Part shown: positions 10,831 to 64,000 of the stretch, in pieces
Layout: every line of letters starts with the position of its first letter
Numbering within the stretch: the stretch's first letter is position 1
Assembly (NCBI GenBank): GCA_036250195.1
Contig: JAVHZZ010000012.1
Span: forward strand, 92,145,115-92,209,114
Direction: 5' to 3'
Length of the DNA: 64,000 nucleotides
Source of the DNA: Mixophyes australis
Lineage: Eukaryota > Chordata > Amphibia > Anura > Limnodynastidae
Position numbers and translations under genes: made by a program
The notes under the pieces: model-generated
Told to the model about the DNA's origin: nothing
The model's database searches: none
What the model saw: only the letters and a program-made list of their open reading frames with translations

Positions 10831-12099
10831 TAGTATTTGTACACCTGACATATGTATGAGGCACAGAAACTGCTGTTTTAGAGTTTGACGTATCTTCAGA
10901 TATATGCACGTCAACATGTAAGCAGACTTTTTTAAAACTGAATCTTTACACGTACGGAGCAGAAAATGCATCAGCCAATAAATGAGGCCTCTTTCTATTT
11001 GCCTTTGCAGTAAGAGACTTTCTGGCTGCCTCTTAGGAAGTTTGTTGAGTAAAGGTTGGCTGTAATTGGCTAACCCTCTTTTCCGTACTGTGAGGTGCAT
11101 GATGTTATCTTAGCTTCAGGTGGTGGAGTCTTTCTACTGGACAACAGGTCTTCTGTGTTCTTTGTGAGTGTATGAGTGATTCTTATGGTCATTACAGAGG
11201 TGTCTTTGTGATATATTGTTTGTGTCCCTACATGTATTTCTGGTTTGATCAATATGTAACTGTTGGTAGCTCATGTGTGGGAAGGGTGGTTGTGGTTAGA
11301 CTGCTGTTCTTGTTTGGTTTATTACATCTATGATTAGCTTCCTGTGTATGGCTTTTTCATCATTATTGTGTCTTGCTAAATTCATGGTTTCTAAAAGGTT
11401 TCTGCTGAGTCTGGGTTTTTTTTTTTTTTTTTTTATAACTGTAGTGTGTTTAACTCTTTTTGTTGGTTAGTTTCAATTGTTAATTCTTCTAATGTGGTAT
11501 TGCAGTTGGTTAGGAGTTTTTATTATTACAATGATTTGATATCGTTGTCCTTATTTGCATAGTTTTGTGAAGGAGCTTTGCCTGTCAGTGTCCTTGGGCC
11601 TGATTCATTAGCGATCGGATCTGCCTTTTTTTGCAGATAATATGAAAATCTTCTCTGCGCATGCTCAGAAAAGGGAGATAAGAAGGAAAATCCGATGCGT
11701 ATGCTAAGAATTTCTTAAGTTAAGATGAAAATCCATCGTAACTGCACTTAAGAAGTTTTCTGACCACTTAAGAAAAAGGGGGTTGGGAATGGGAGGGGAA
11801 TGGACGGAGATCCAAAGTAAGTTAAGAAGAGTAGGCGTTATTTGTACTGACTTAAGAGTAGGAGTTCCCTCCATATCCGTCGGATAGTTAAGAAAAAAAA
11901 CTGTGAATTTTATCTTAACTCCTTGCTTAAACTTAAGGAAGCTCAGGGTTAAATCCAAAGCAGTTACAGCAGCAGGGATGAGTTACAATAAACTGTTTTA
12001 AAAGTATTGTTCGTTTAAAACACAACTAAATAGGCACAACATACATCTTAATACACTTCACCAGAATTTATTTATTTATTTTATATTTATATCAAACAT
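10831..12099. other. Non-coding, with one Harbinger-like repeat end
   Basis: No gene seen. A run of T lies at about 11419-11434. At about 11589 the phrase GGGCCTGATTCATTAG opens a dispersed repeat that reaches perhaps 11960, dominated by CTTAAG-type text. Only this end was recognised. Confidence 0.35.
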
Positions 12100-13650
12100 T
12101 AAACATTGTGTTAATTTTTTTTAAAGCAACATCTTTTTAATTAGAACCACCATTGTAAGAAATCGAACTGTAAAGTGGCTGATATTTGTTAAAAACCGCT
12201 AACAATACACTAGTAATAATATAAAAGCATAACCGCATACTTGAAGAAAATTGTACGGACTTAAACCAAGCGTACGCTTACATAAGGGACACATAGGAAC
12301 TCAGCCCAAACATGGGAAGAATATATAAACTCCAGAGAAATAAGGGCATTCTTGAGGATTCGAACTCAGGTTTCCACTGTTCAAAGGATGGACCACTACA
12401 CCAAATGTGCAAGTGGAAACAATATGTGCATGAAATAGACTAGAAGGAAAAGCTGAGCATCAACTTCTCTCATAACAAGCTTGTTTCCCATTTTAATTTT
12501 TTTTAATGTCAATAATTACACTTTGAAATATTATAGACATGAATCCTTGGCACATACACAGTTTTAAGTTTTGTATATGGAAGTTCAGTCATGTATAATA
12601 ATAATTATAATAGTAATAATTATAATAGTAATAATTGTACTTCAAATTGTTTTTTTGGGTTTTTTTTGGGGGGGGAGGGGGGGCACTTAGGTTTTCTTAG
12701 CTTTCATCTGTGGATATTTCCTATGTCTTTGCAATCCAGTTTTTTGGAACAGATGCTTCTCTGTGTTGTAGCTGCATACAATTATCAACATGCCATTTAG
12801 CCATATTCCACAAAATGTAGCAGGAATCAAACAACTGAACCCACTGAGGAAAAGGGGATTGTCTAACCACTAAACCAACGTGTAAGTGGAAACAGTATGT
12901 GCATGAAATAGACTAGAAGGAAAAGCTGAACATCAACTTTTACTTCCTTCCTTTTCCTTTGTCTCATAACAAACAGTTTTACTTTAACAATTTTAATTAA
13001 TGTAACAATCAAATATTATCAATTCTAAAAATAAGTATTGGAGCCCTAAATCCTTGGTACATCCTTGGTAAATTTTTGGATATGGAAATTCCCAACACAA
13101 CAATGCATTACTGCCAGCATGAAGGTTTAAGGATAAACAATAAAGAATTACACACACACATTCTCTTGTTCTCCATCAAGAAAAATGTGTCATAGGAAAT
13201 TTATAAATGTAAATAAACATGGATGCGAATGTAACGGCTAATAATTCGCAATCAAAAATATGTACGATACTCTAACCATACACTAGCGTACTCTTCTATA
13301 AGTGACACATTGGAGTAAATCCACAGAAACATGGGGGTATACAAAGTCTACACAGATACAGGCATGAGTCTGGATTCAAACTCATGACCCTGCTGTTGCC
13401 AGCTCATGTCTCTAACCAGTAAGGAATACTTCCGATTAAAACAAACATACATACAACACAGGCACTAGGGGCATCCTAAATCGTTAATGACCATAATTAA
13501 ATTAACAATTACACACACCTTCTTAATAACAAAGGATCATGTTTTGTTTTGTAAAATGAACATAAAGTGTATGCTAATGCATATCAGATTAATTCGCAAT
13601 CAGAAATAAACACAAACATGAAACCTAGCTGCCTCACCTGAAAAGTTTTC
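12100..13650. repeat. Diverged local tandem duplication, about 0.5-kb units
   Basis: The same series of phrases returns about 470-500 bases later. ATAGACTAGAAGGAAAAGCT occurs near 12436 and again near 12910. ATCCTTGG…TTTTG.ATATGGAA occurs at 12543-12585 and 13050-13090. Text around CGTACGCTTAC…GGGACACA (12270) matches CGTACTCTTCT…GTGACACA (13290). TTCGCAATCA occurs near 13246 and 13595. Copies differ by many substitutions and indels, so the duplication is old. Phrases such as CAAACTCATGACC (about 13378) resemble the SINE-like tail seen at 55880. Confidence 0.55.
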
Positions 13651-14089
13651 AGTAATCAAGGAGGATTGGCAACTTTCATTTCATGCAGAAGGATCAAGGA
13701 GGAGTTTCCTTTTGTAGCTTGTAAGTATCTAGTTATGTTATTCCTTTTAGGTTATTGGGGGCCACGTGTTACAGTTAAAGCAACAAATTGTAGATTTTAC
13801 TGCTTAAAAGTACAGGTGTGTACAAAGTACGGTCAACTATTTTTTAATTTTATAATGGCCTAAGGTTGGTTGCTTTTTCTCTTATATTTTAAACAGAGAA
13901 GGAAGACAGGCATTATGGGTTCCAGCATGACCTGCCTTGCAACACTTCTAACCAATGGGATGAAACAAACATTCATATGTTTTTAACTTACAGAGGAGTT
14001 GGTATCTTTTTGTTTTCATGTTTCCTTTGATTACTGTAATTGTGTCAATAAATATTAATATTTTATTTTTGCAATACTCATTCTCCTGT
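13651..14089. other. Non-coding, nothing recognised
   Basis: AT-rich sequence with no domain-bearing frame and no clear repeat boundaries. Confidence 0.35.
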
Positions 14090-15245
14090 AACTCTGCTGC
14101 TTTGGACACTGAACATCCTCTTCTCCTACACATCCTTCACTCCATTGTCCATCTAGACACAGTTCTCTCCTGGATCACTTGCTACCTCTCTAACCGCTCC
14201 TGTGGTGTACCCACCTCTGTACCCACCTCTGTTCTCACCGCTGTACCCACCTCTGTTCTCACCGCTGTACCCACCTCTGGCACATTCTCCCTTCCACTCT
14301 CACTCTCTATTGAGGTTTCACAAGGCTCATTTTTTGCCAAAATGTTGTACATCTTTAGTGTTGTGGTACTAATTTGGTCATTTGGCCTCCAATACCATCT
14401 CTAGGATGAGGACATTCAAATTTTCCTCTCTCGCCGCTCCTCTTCTGTCTCCCCCTCTACCAATCCCTTCACTGGCTCCCCCTACCCTACAGAATCCTGT
14501 TCAAGCTCTTCACTCTCACATACAAGGCCCTCGCCAACTCCACTGCACCCTACATCTCCTCCCTCCTCTCTATTCATGCTCCATCCCGCCCTCTCCGATC
14601 GGCCAATGACCGTTGCCTCTCTTCCCCCCTGATCACCTCCTCCCACGCACGTATCCAAGACTTCACCCGCGCTGCCCCCCTCCACTGGAACAAACTCCCT
14701 CCCTCCATCAGAACTTCCCCCAATCTGTCCAGTTTCAAACGGTGTTTAAAAACCCACCTTTTTCTTAAAGCCTTCCAGTCTCCCACTTAACTTCCTACCT
14801 TTTCTTCTGACTCTTCCCCTCCATTTCCCTTCCCCTATCCCTATCCTCCGTCTCTCCCCTGTGTTCTCTGTCAGTCCACCCCTCCCCTTAGATTGTACGC
14901 TCCTTTGAGCAGGGCTTTCTCTCCTCCTGTCTTCACCACTTAACTCTGCTCGCCAGCTACCCTGCCTTCCTCCTCGAGGACCCTCTTCCCGCGTCCCCTC
15001 TCGCTCCCTTCTCTTCCCCCTGGGGGTCTCCCTCTCATCTGTGCCCTCCCTCCTAAGTGCCGTTGCTGGCTGACCTTCCCCTCTTCCCTCCCCTCTAGCT
15101 GTGCCTTGAGCTCACCGAGTTACTGTGATTATTGTTTACTATTCTGTGCTGTCTCATCTTGTATTGTAATCTTGTCTGTCCCTGTACGGCGCCGCGGACA
15201 CCTAGTGGCGCCCTATAAATAAAAATTAATAATAATAATAATAAT
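14090..15245 (+). mobile_element. Dead L2-type LINE copy, 3' part
   Basis: Reverse-transcriptase remnants are readable: LDTVLSWITCYLSNRS (about 14150-14197), then a degraded QG motif (VSQGSFF), then a broken form of the YADD box near 14400 in which a stop replaces the Tyr-Ala part. The C-terminal ORF2 region (LHWLPLPYRILF type) follows at about 14470-14790. The 3' end has the L2-style phrase GTACGGCGCCGCGGACACC and a (TAA)n tail at 15225-15245. A small internal tandem repeat, ACCCACCTCTGT, lies at 14208-14278. Stops and deletions rule out function. Confidence 0.75.
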
Positions 15246-15845
15246 GTACATTGCTTTTTCTCACCTATTTCTTACAGCATTATCGTTTAAAAAACACTGT
15301 CTTTCTGCATTTGCCTCATAGATGTTACAACGATGAGGAAATACAATGTAATACGATGTACATGGCTGGGTCTATATATTATCCTGCTGGACCTTCAGGC
15401 TAAGGGGTGTGTTGGACTCTCACACATCAAAACGTCACGACATGAGATTACCTGCCTTCAGACAGTAACGCAAAAACACATTTTCTCCCCTGGCATAAGC
15501 CTATTGCACCAGAAATTAGTACATTGCTAATACAGAAATATAGCACAGTATCAAAATCAGTACATTTCCAATGATATAAATTAGCACACTGCGCTAATAA
15601 TTGAAATATATTTATACAATAAGTTATTTGTATGTGATCCGACCACACTACCCATTGCCGCAGAGCTCCGCAGATCAGGACAGTCGGAAGATATGAATTG
15701 TTAGTCAGACTTGCATTCTGTAAAACTAACGACTGGTATCCTACAGATTATACAGTGGGCAGTAGGGTATGACCCAACACATTTCGCCTTCTAAGTGGTA
15801 GTCTTTGTTTGTGTCCACTTGCTACCATGCATCTATTGATTACAC
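15246..15845. other. Non-coding, nothing recognised
   Basis: Short chance open frames only. No splice-linked coding pattern and no repeat ends were recognised. Confidence 0.35.
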
Positions 15846-16070
<225 letters not shown>

Positions 16071-16736
16071 ACTTTGTAGATCTTTAGTGTTTGCTATAGT
16101 GATGCCATTATTGTGTGGTGTTTAGGGTACCAGACAGGCACTAAATGCCATTATATTAAAAAGCATATCCAACGTGGGTCCCAGGATTATTGCATCCACT
16201 GTTTATTGAGAATGGTTACACTGAGCAATAGAATTATTAACTACAAAGGTAAATAGTCCCACAAGTCACTGCAGGGTCAAAGTACTAATGTTAAACTTTG
16301 CGTTCAGTTTGGAGATAGCTGTTGGCCTAGAAGGTAAGATAGAGATTACTAGTTACATATTTATAGTGCTGTATTATATCCAACCATACAGCAAGTAGAG
16401 TGCTAGTCTTTTTGCCACCATGAACACATTTGATTTGACTTTATGATACAAAACACAGATTATTTTATTGCTGTAAATGCTTTCTGTGTAAATCTCTGTC
16501 AGAAATATTTTCTGTACCTTTAAGATGCAGATAAAGTAGAACAATAGATTATTATAAAACTCTTGAATATCGTGTTATTCTTTGGTGAAATGACTTTAGG
16601 ACATAATGGCTCTCCTTACTGTGTTGGCATTTTGTGATCAATCTTTCATTACAAAGCTGTATAAATCCTCATGGAATGAGATGAAACAACGACAGATCCT
16701 CATTTTAAGATATTTCAAAAACAAATTCAGTGTATA
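16071..16736. other. Non-coding, nothing recognised
   Basis: AT-rich DNA upstream of the MITE and the first aspdh coding exon. A 5' untranslated exon or promoter could lie here or further upstream, but none can be pointed to. Confidence 0.35.
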
Positions 16737-17149
16737 CCCCATTCATACTGTACCAAAATCCCGGGTTTTTGCCGGGGCGAGCTCAAACGACCCGGGTCTT
16801 GGTGCAGTATGAATGGTACAAGTGAAAAATCCCGGGTATAAAAACCCGGGTCTTCAACCCGGGATTTATCGAGGGGTAATTCCCGGGTTGCCTGCACTAT
16901 GAATGGTGCAAACCGGGTTTTTGCATAGGAGAGAGAGAGTTTTTTTTTTATATTCCAGCTTTCAGCCAATGAAAAGTGCTCTGGTGATGACTCCCACAAA
17001 TTGCCAGGGCACAGACTTGTGCAGTATGAATGGGGTCAACCCGGGAAATTCCCGGGTCCGAGGTGAAGTATGAATGGTGTTTCTGAGCTGGGACGTTCCG
17101 AGCCCCTTCAAAAACCCGGGATATTTCCGGGGCGGCAGTATGAAAGTGG
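16737..17149. mobile_element. MITE with CATACTG inverted ends, just before aspdh exon 1
   Basis: The left end reads CCCCATTCATACTG and the right end, read inward, CCACTTTCATACTG. TATA flanks both sides (16733-16736 and 17150-17153). Internally it is full of short repeats: CCCGGGT-type boxes and GTATGAATGG-type phrases in both orientations. No coding capacity. The superfamily is uncertain because the TATA repeat could be a TA or a TATA target duplication. Confidence 0.75.
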
Positions 17150-17199
17150 TATAAGATGTTTGAAGAAAATGTTTCTCCTTTTACAGCTGACAGAGCAAA

Positions 17200-60582
<43,383 letters not shown>

Positions 60583-61222
60583 GTGAGACACTTATTACTA
60601 CTATACTGATTGTACTATAAGGGTTAGTTATCTACACACTAGACTTCGCGGAGATTAATCTGCATTTAAAGATGAACTTCTCCAAAGTGTAGATGTGGGA
60701 TTATCACCATAAGTTGTTTTTCAGGAGACATAAATGCAACACAACTCAAAATATAAATTTGATTACAAAAATTCTTCTCCCAGACTTAACCCTTTCAGTG
60801 CCACAAATGTTGAAGCAGTTTGCTCAGCATACTGTAGAAACACTGAAACATACATACATATTTCTACTGTATTCACATACTCATCTTTCTCCCCTCTGGT
60901 TTCCTATGAGTCACTGACATTACCTGCTGTCTCCCTTAGCAAGGGAGAGACATTCACCTCTCGCCACCCTGAAAACCCTGCAACGGCTGCTGTCTGTATT
61001 TCTAAAGAACACTAATGTCCCATTTAGTTTTATTGCGCTGACTGGAATTTTCAGAGGTAGTAGATTCCTAAAAGCAAAAAGGTAGATACAAAAAATTATA
61101 ATAAAAATGTGATTGATAAACGTATACAACATATTTAATAGATTTTGGACAGCAGGGTGGTACATCCAATTTTAACACTTTCTTGCTCTTAATCCACCAC
61201 TGTTTAGCCACAAAGATTTCGC
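60583..61222. other. After exon 6: no further exon identified
   Basis: The last aspdh exon was looked for here. An acceptor-like site ends near 60939 and is followed by a 40-codon open stretch, but this does not resemble the family's C-terminus. No other candidate was found. Confidence 0.35.
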
Positions 61223-61225
61223 TTA

Positions 61226-61388
61226 GGACTAGATTTACTAAGAAACGAGTTTGGTGGCGGCTTGAAACTGCCACACATCACGGGCGGTTTAGTGGTCCAA
61301 ACCACCACATTTACTATAGGGCGATTTGAAGCTGCAATTTGTAATAGCTGTGGATCTGTGTCAAACCGCCCTTTAGTAAATCTAGCCC
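61226..61388. mobile_element. Harbinger-like MITE (163 bp)
   Basis: It starts GGACTAGATTTACTAAG and, read inward from the right, GGGCTAGATTTACTAAA. TTA flanks both sides (61223-61225 and 61389-61391). Internal GGCGGTTT / AAACCGCC boxes allow further pairing. A TTA target repeat with GG-starting ends fits the PIF/Harbinger group. Confidence 0.7.
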
Positions 61389-61391
61389 TTA

Positions 61392-61830
61392 ATCTTAATG
61401 AAGAGCTGGCATTACCAATGGTTTATACCTCCTAATAATAACCCAGGATGTATTTAGTTGTGTATGGGATAACAGAGATGTTAAAGCCACCTCTGAGCCA
61501 GCTTTCAATTTAGACTTCATTGGTGAAGTCTTAGCTCCGTGGAGCTCACAATCTAAATTCTGTAATGTTGACATACAATATGGCCAAATTATTCATATTC
61601 CAGTGACCCTACTAGTATGTGTTCAAGGATCCATCCATCTTACACATATAGCATTTCACATATTTATCCTTTCCTCATACATAATACTACAATCACTACA
61701 TATTATGTATGTATGGTCATATCTATATATTCTATATAGAGTGCTACACTATACCACTCCTCTGCAATCTCCTACTGGACAGATTGGCTTCTCTCCCTTC
61801 TGTTATGAACACTACAGCCAGCCTTATACA
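61392..61830. other. Spacer before the last minisatellite
   Basis: No gene recognised. The text just before the array (CATGTAGGC-free, T/C-rich at 61740-61830) shows no splice-linked coding block of aspdh. Confidence 0.35.
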
Positions 61831-64000
61831 CCTCCCATCCTGCTCCTCAAGTGCCACCTTCTGCCAATCCTCACATCCTGCTCCTCAAGTGCCACCTACT
61901 GCCAGTCCTTCCATCCTGCTCCTAAACTACTACACTTTCTGCCTGTCCTCCCATCCTGCTCCTCAAGTGCCACCTACTGCCACGGCTGCCATCCTGCTCC
62001 AAAACTGCCACCTTCTGCCAATCCTCACATCCTGCTCCTCAAGTGCCACCTACTGCCAGTCCTTCCATCCTGCTACTAAATTACTACACTTTCTGCCTGT
62101 CCTCCCATCCTGCTCCTCAAGTGCCACCTACTGCCAATCCTCACATCCTGCTCCTCAAGTGCCACCTACTGCCAGTCCTTCCATCCTTCTCCTAAACTAC
62201 TACACTTTCTGCCTGTCCTCCCATCCTGCTCCTCAAGTGCCACCTACTGCCAGTCCTTCCATCCTGCTCCTCAAGTGCCACCTTCTGCCAATCCTCACAT
62301 CCTGCTCCTCAAGTGCCACCTACTGCCAGTCCTTCCATCCTGCTACTAAATTACTACACTTTCTGCCTGTCCTCCCATCCTGCTCCTCAAGTGCCACCTA
62401 CTGCCAATCCTCACATCCTGCTCCTCAAGTGCCACCTACTGCCAGTCCTTCCATCCTTCTCCTAAACTACTACACTTTCTGCCTGTCCTCCCATCCTGCT
62501 CCTCAAGTGCCACCTACTGCCAGTCCTTCCATCCTGCTCCTCAAGTGCCACCTACTGCCAATCCTCACATCCTGCTCCTCAAGTGCCACCTACTGCCAAT
62601 CCTCACATCCTGCTCCTCAAGTGCCACCTACTGCCAGTCCTTACATCCTGCTCCTCATGTGCCACCTACTGCCAATCCTCACATCCTGCTTCTCAAGTGC
62701 CACCTACTGCCAATCCTCACATCCTGCTCCTCAAGTGCCACCTGCTGCCAGTCCTTACATCCTGCTCCTAAACTACTACACTTTCTGCCTGTCCTCCCAT
62801 CCTGCTCCTCAAGTGCCACCTTCTGCCAATCCTCACATCCTGCTCCTCAAGTGCCACCTACTGCCAGTCCTTCCATCCTGCTCCTAAACTACTACACTTA
62901 CTACCTGTCCTCCCATCCTGCTCCTCAAGTGCCACCTACTGCCACGGCTGCCATCCTGCTCCAAAACTACCACCTTCTGCCAATCCTCACATCCTGCTCC
63001 TCAAGTGCCACCTACTGCCAGTCCTTCCATCCTGCTCCTAAACTACTACACTTTCTGCCTGTCCTCCCATCCTGCTCCTCAAGTGCCACCTACTGCCAGT
63101 CCTTCCATCCTGCTCCTCAAGTGCCACCTACTGCCAATCCTCACATCCTGCTCCTCAAGTGCCACCTACTGCCAATCCTCACATCCTGCTCCTCAAGTGC
63201 CACCTGCTGCCAGTCCTTACATCCTGCTCCTAAACTACTACACTTTCTGCCTGTCCTCCCATCCTGCTCCTCAAGTGCCACCTTCTGCCAATCCTCACAT
63301 CCTGCTCCTCAAGTGCCACCTACTGCCAGTCCTTCCATCCTGCTCCTAAACTACTACACTTTCTGCCTGTCCTCCCATCCTGCTCCTCAAGTGCCACCTA
63401 CTGCCACGGCTGCCATCCTGCTCCAAAACTACCACCTTCTGCCAATCCTCACATCCTGCTCCTCAAGTGCCACCTACTGCCAGTCCTTCCATCCTGCTCC
63501 TAAACTACTACACTTTCTGCCTGTCCTCCCATCCTGCTCCTCAAGTGCCACCTACTGCCAATCCTCCCATCCTGCTCCTCAAGTGCCACCTACTGCCAAT
63601 CCTCACATCCTGCTCCTCAAGTGCCACCTACTGCCAATCCTCACATCCTGCTCCTCAAGTGCCACCTACTGCCAGTCCTTCCATCCTGCTCCTAAACTAC
63701 TACACTTTCTGCCTGTCCTCCCATCCTGCTCCTCAAGTGCCACCTACTGCCAATCCTCACATCCTGCTCCTCAAGTGCCACCTACTGCCAATCCTCACAT
63801 CCTGCTCCTCAAGTGCCACCTACTGCCAATCCTCACATCCTGCTCCTCAAGTGCCACCTACTGCCAGTCCTTCCATCCTGCTACTCAAGTCCTATAACAT
63901 CTGCCAGTCCTCACATCCTGCTCCTCAAGTGCCACCATATGCCACTTCTTCCATCCTGCACCTAAACTACCACACATTCTGCCAATCCTCCCATCCTGCT
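61831..64000. repeat. Minisatellite, 38/39-bp units, runs off the window
   Basis: Two unit types are interleaved: CATCCTGCTCCTCAAGTGCC followed by ACCTACTGCC and either AATCCTCA or AGTCCTTC (38 bp), and CATCCTGCTCCTAAACTACT followed by ACACTTTCTGCCTGTCCTC (39 bp). A third variant has CACGGCTGC and CCAAAACT. There are roughly 56 copies to the window edge. Longer blocks, such as the run that includes CACGGCTGCC at 61980, 62942 and 63406, recur. The open frames of up to 450 codons are translations of the repeat. Confidence 0.95.

Noticed and set aside
60940..61015. Candidate last aspdh exon after the acceptor-like CTCCCTTAG
   Set aside because: It can be joined in phase, but the translation (starting ARERHSPL) has no resemblance to the short C-terminus of the family and continues open past the expected length.
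61709..63897. Ser/Pro/Cys-rich open frames of 392 and 450 codons
   Set aside because: They are read-through of the 38/39-bp repeat. The pieces repeat exactly with the DNA period.

Overview
The window looks like a piece of a large, repeat-rich vertebrate nuclear genome, most probably an anuran amphibian (frog). Three things point there: spliced coding exons with GT-AG introns of 1 to 26 kb, Tc1-, hAT-, L2- and Gypsy-type transposable elements, and the style of the dispersed repeats. The genus cannot be told from what is visible. The only host gene recognised is aspdh, the vertebrate aspartate dehydrogenase domain-containing protein, read on the + strand. Six coding exons are found at 17200-17251, 28019-28163, 29909-29993, 55959-56108, 57151-57377 and 60425-60582. 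They keep phase through 817 coding bases (272 codons plus one base). The last short coding exon was not found and probably lies beyond 64000.

Layout. 1-16.7 kb: repeat-dominated DNA upstream of the start codon. It holds a hairpin cluster, microsatellites, three minisatellites (31-, 27- and 70-bp units), a 1.2-kb hAT-type element, a tRNA-like fragment, an L1-like 3' fragment, a complete-ended but dead Tc1 element (9285-10828), a diverged local tandem duplication (12.1-13.65 kb) and a dead L2-type LINE. A MITE ends 37 bases before the first recognised exon. 17.2-28 kb (intron after exon 1): a decayed Gypsy-type element whose integrase precedes its reverse transcriptase, split by an L2 copy; then a minisatellite broken by a 3.95-kb hAT-type element, which holds an L2 copy, which in turn holds a second hAT-type element. 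Two smaller inverted-repeat elements follow. 28-30 kb: exons 2 and 3. 30-56 kb (a 26-kb intron): a 58-bp minisatellite, a 5'-truncated L2 LINE with reverse transcriptase, and an almost 18-kb array of a 46-bp unit (about 390 copies) that reaches a retroelement tail only 26 bases before exon 4. 56-60.6 kb: exons 4 to 6, a 12-bp minisatellite, and a Tc1 remnant interrupted by a probable solo LTR. 61.8-64 kb: a 38/39-bp minisatellite running off the window.

Tandem repeats make up roughly 40 percent of the window. The very long open frames on the minus strand between 37.8 and 55.7 kb are by-products of the 46-bp repeat and not genes. The points most worth attention are the 46-bp array in the sense strand of an aspdh intron, the three-level transposon nest with clean 8-bp target duplications, and the integrase-before-RT order of the Gypsy-type remnant, which is the hallmark of Gmr1-like elements.
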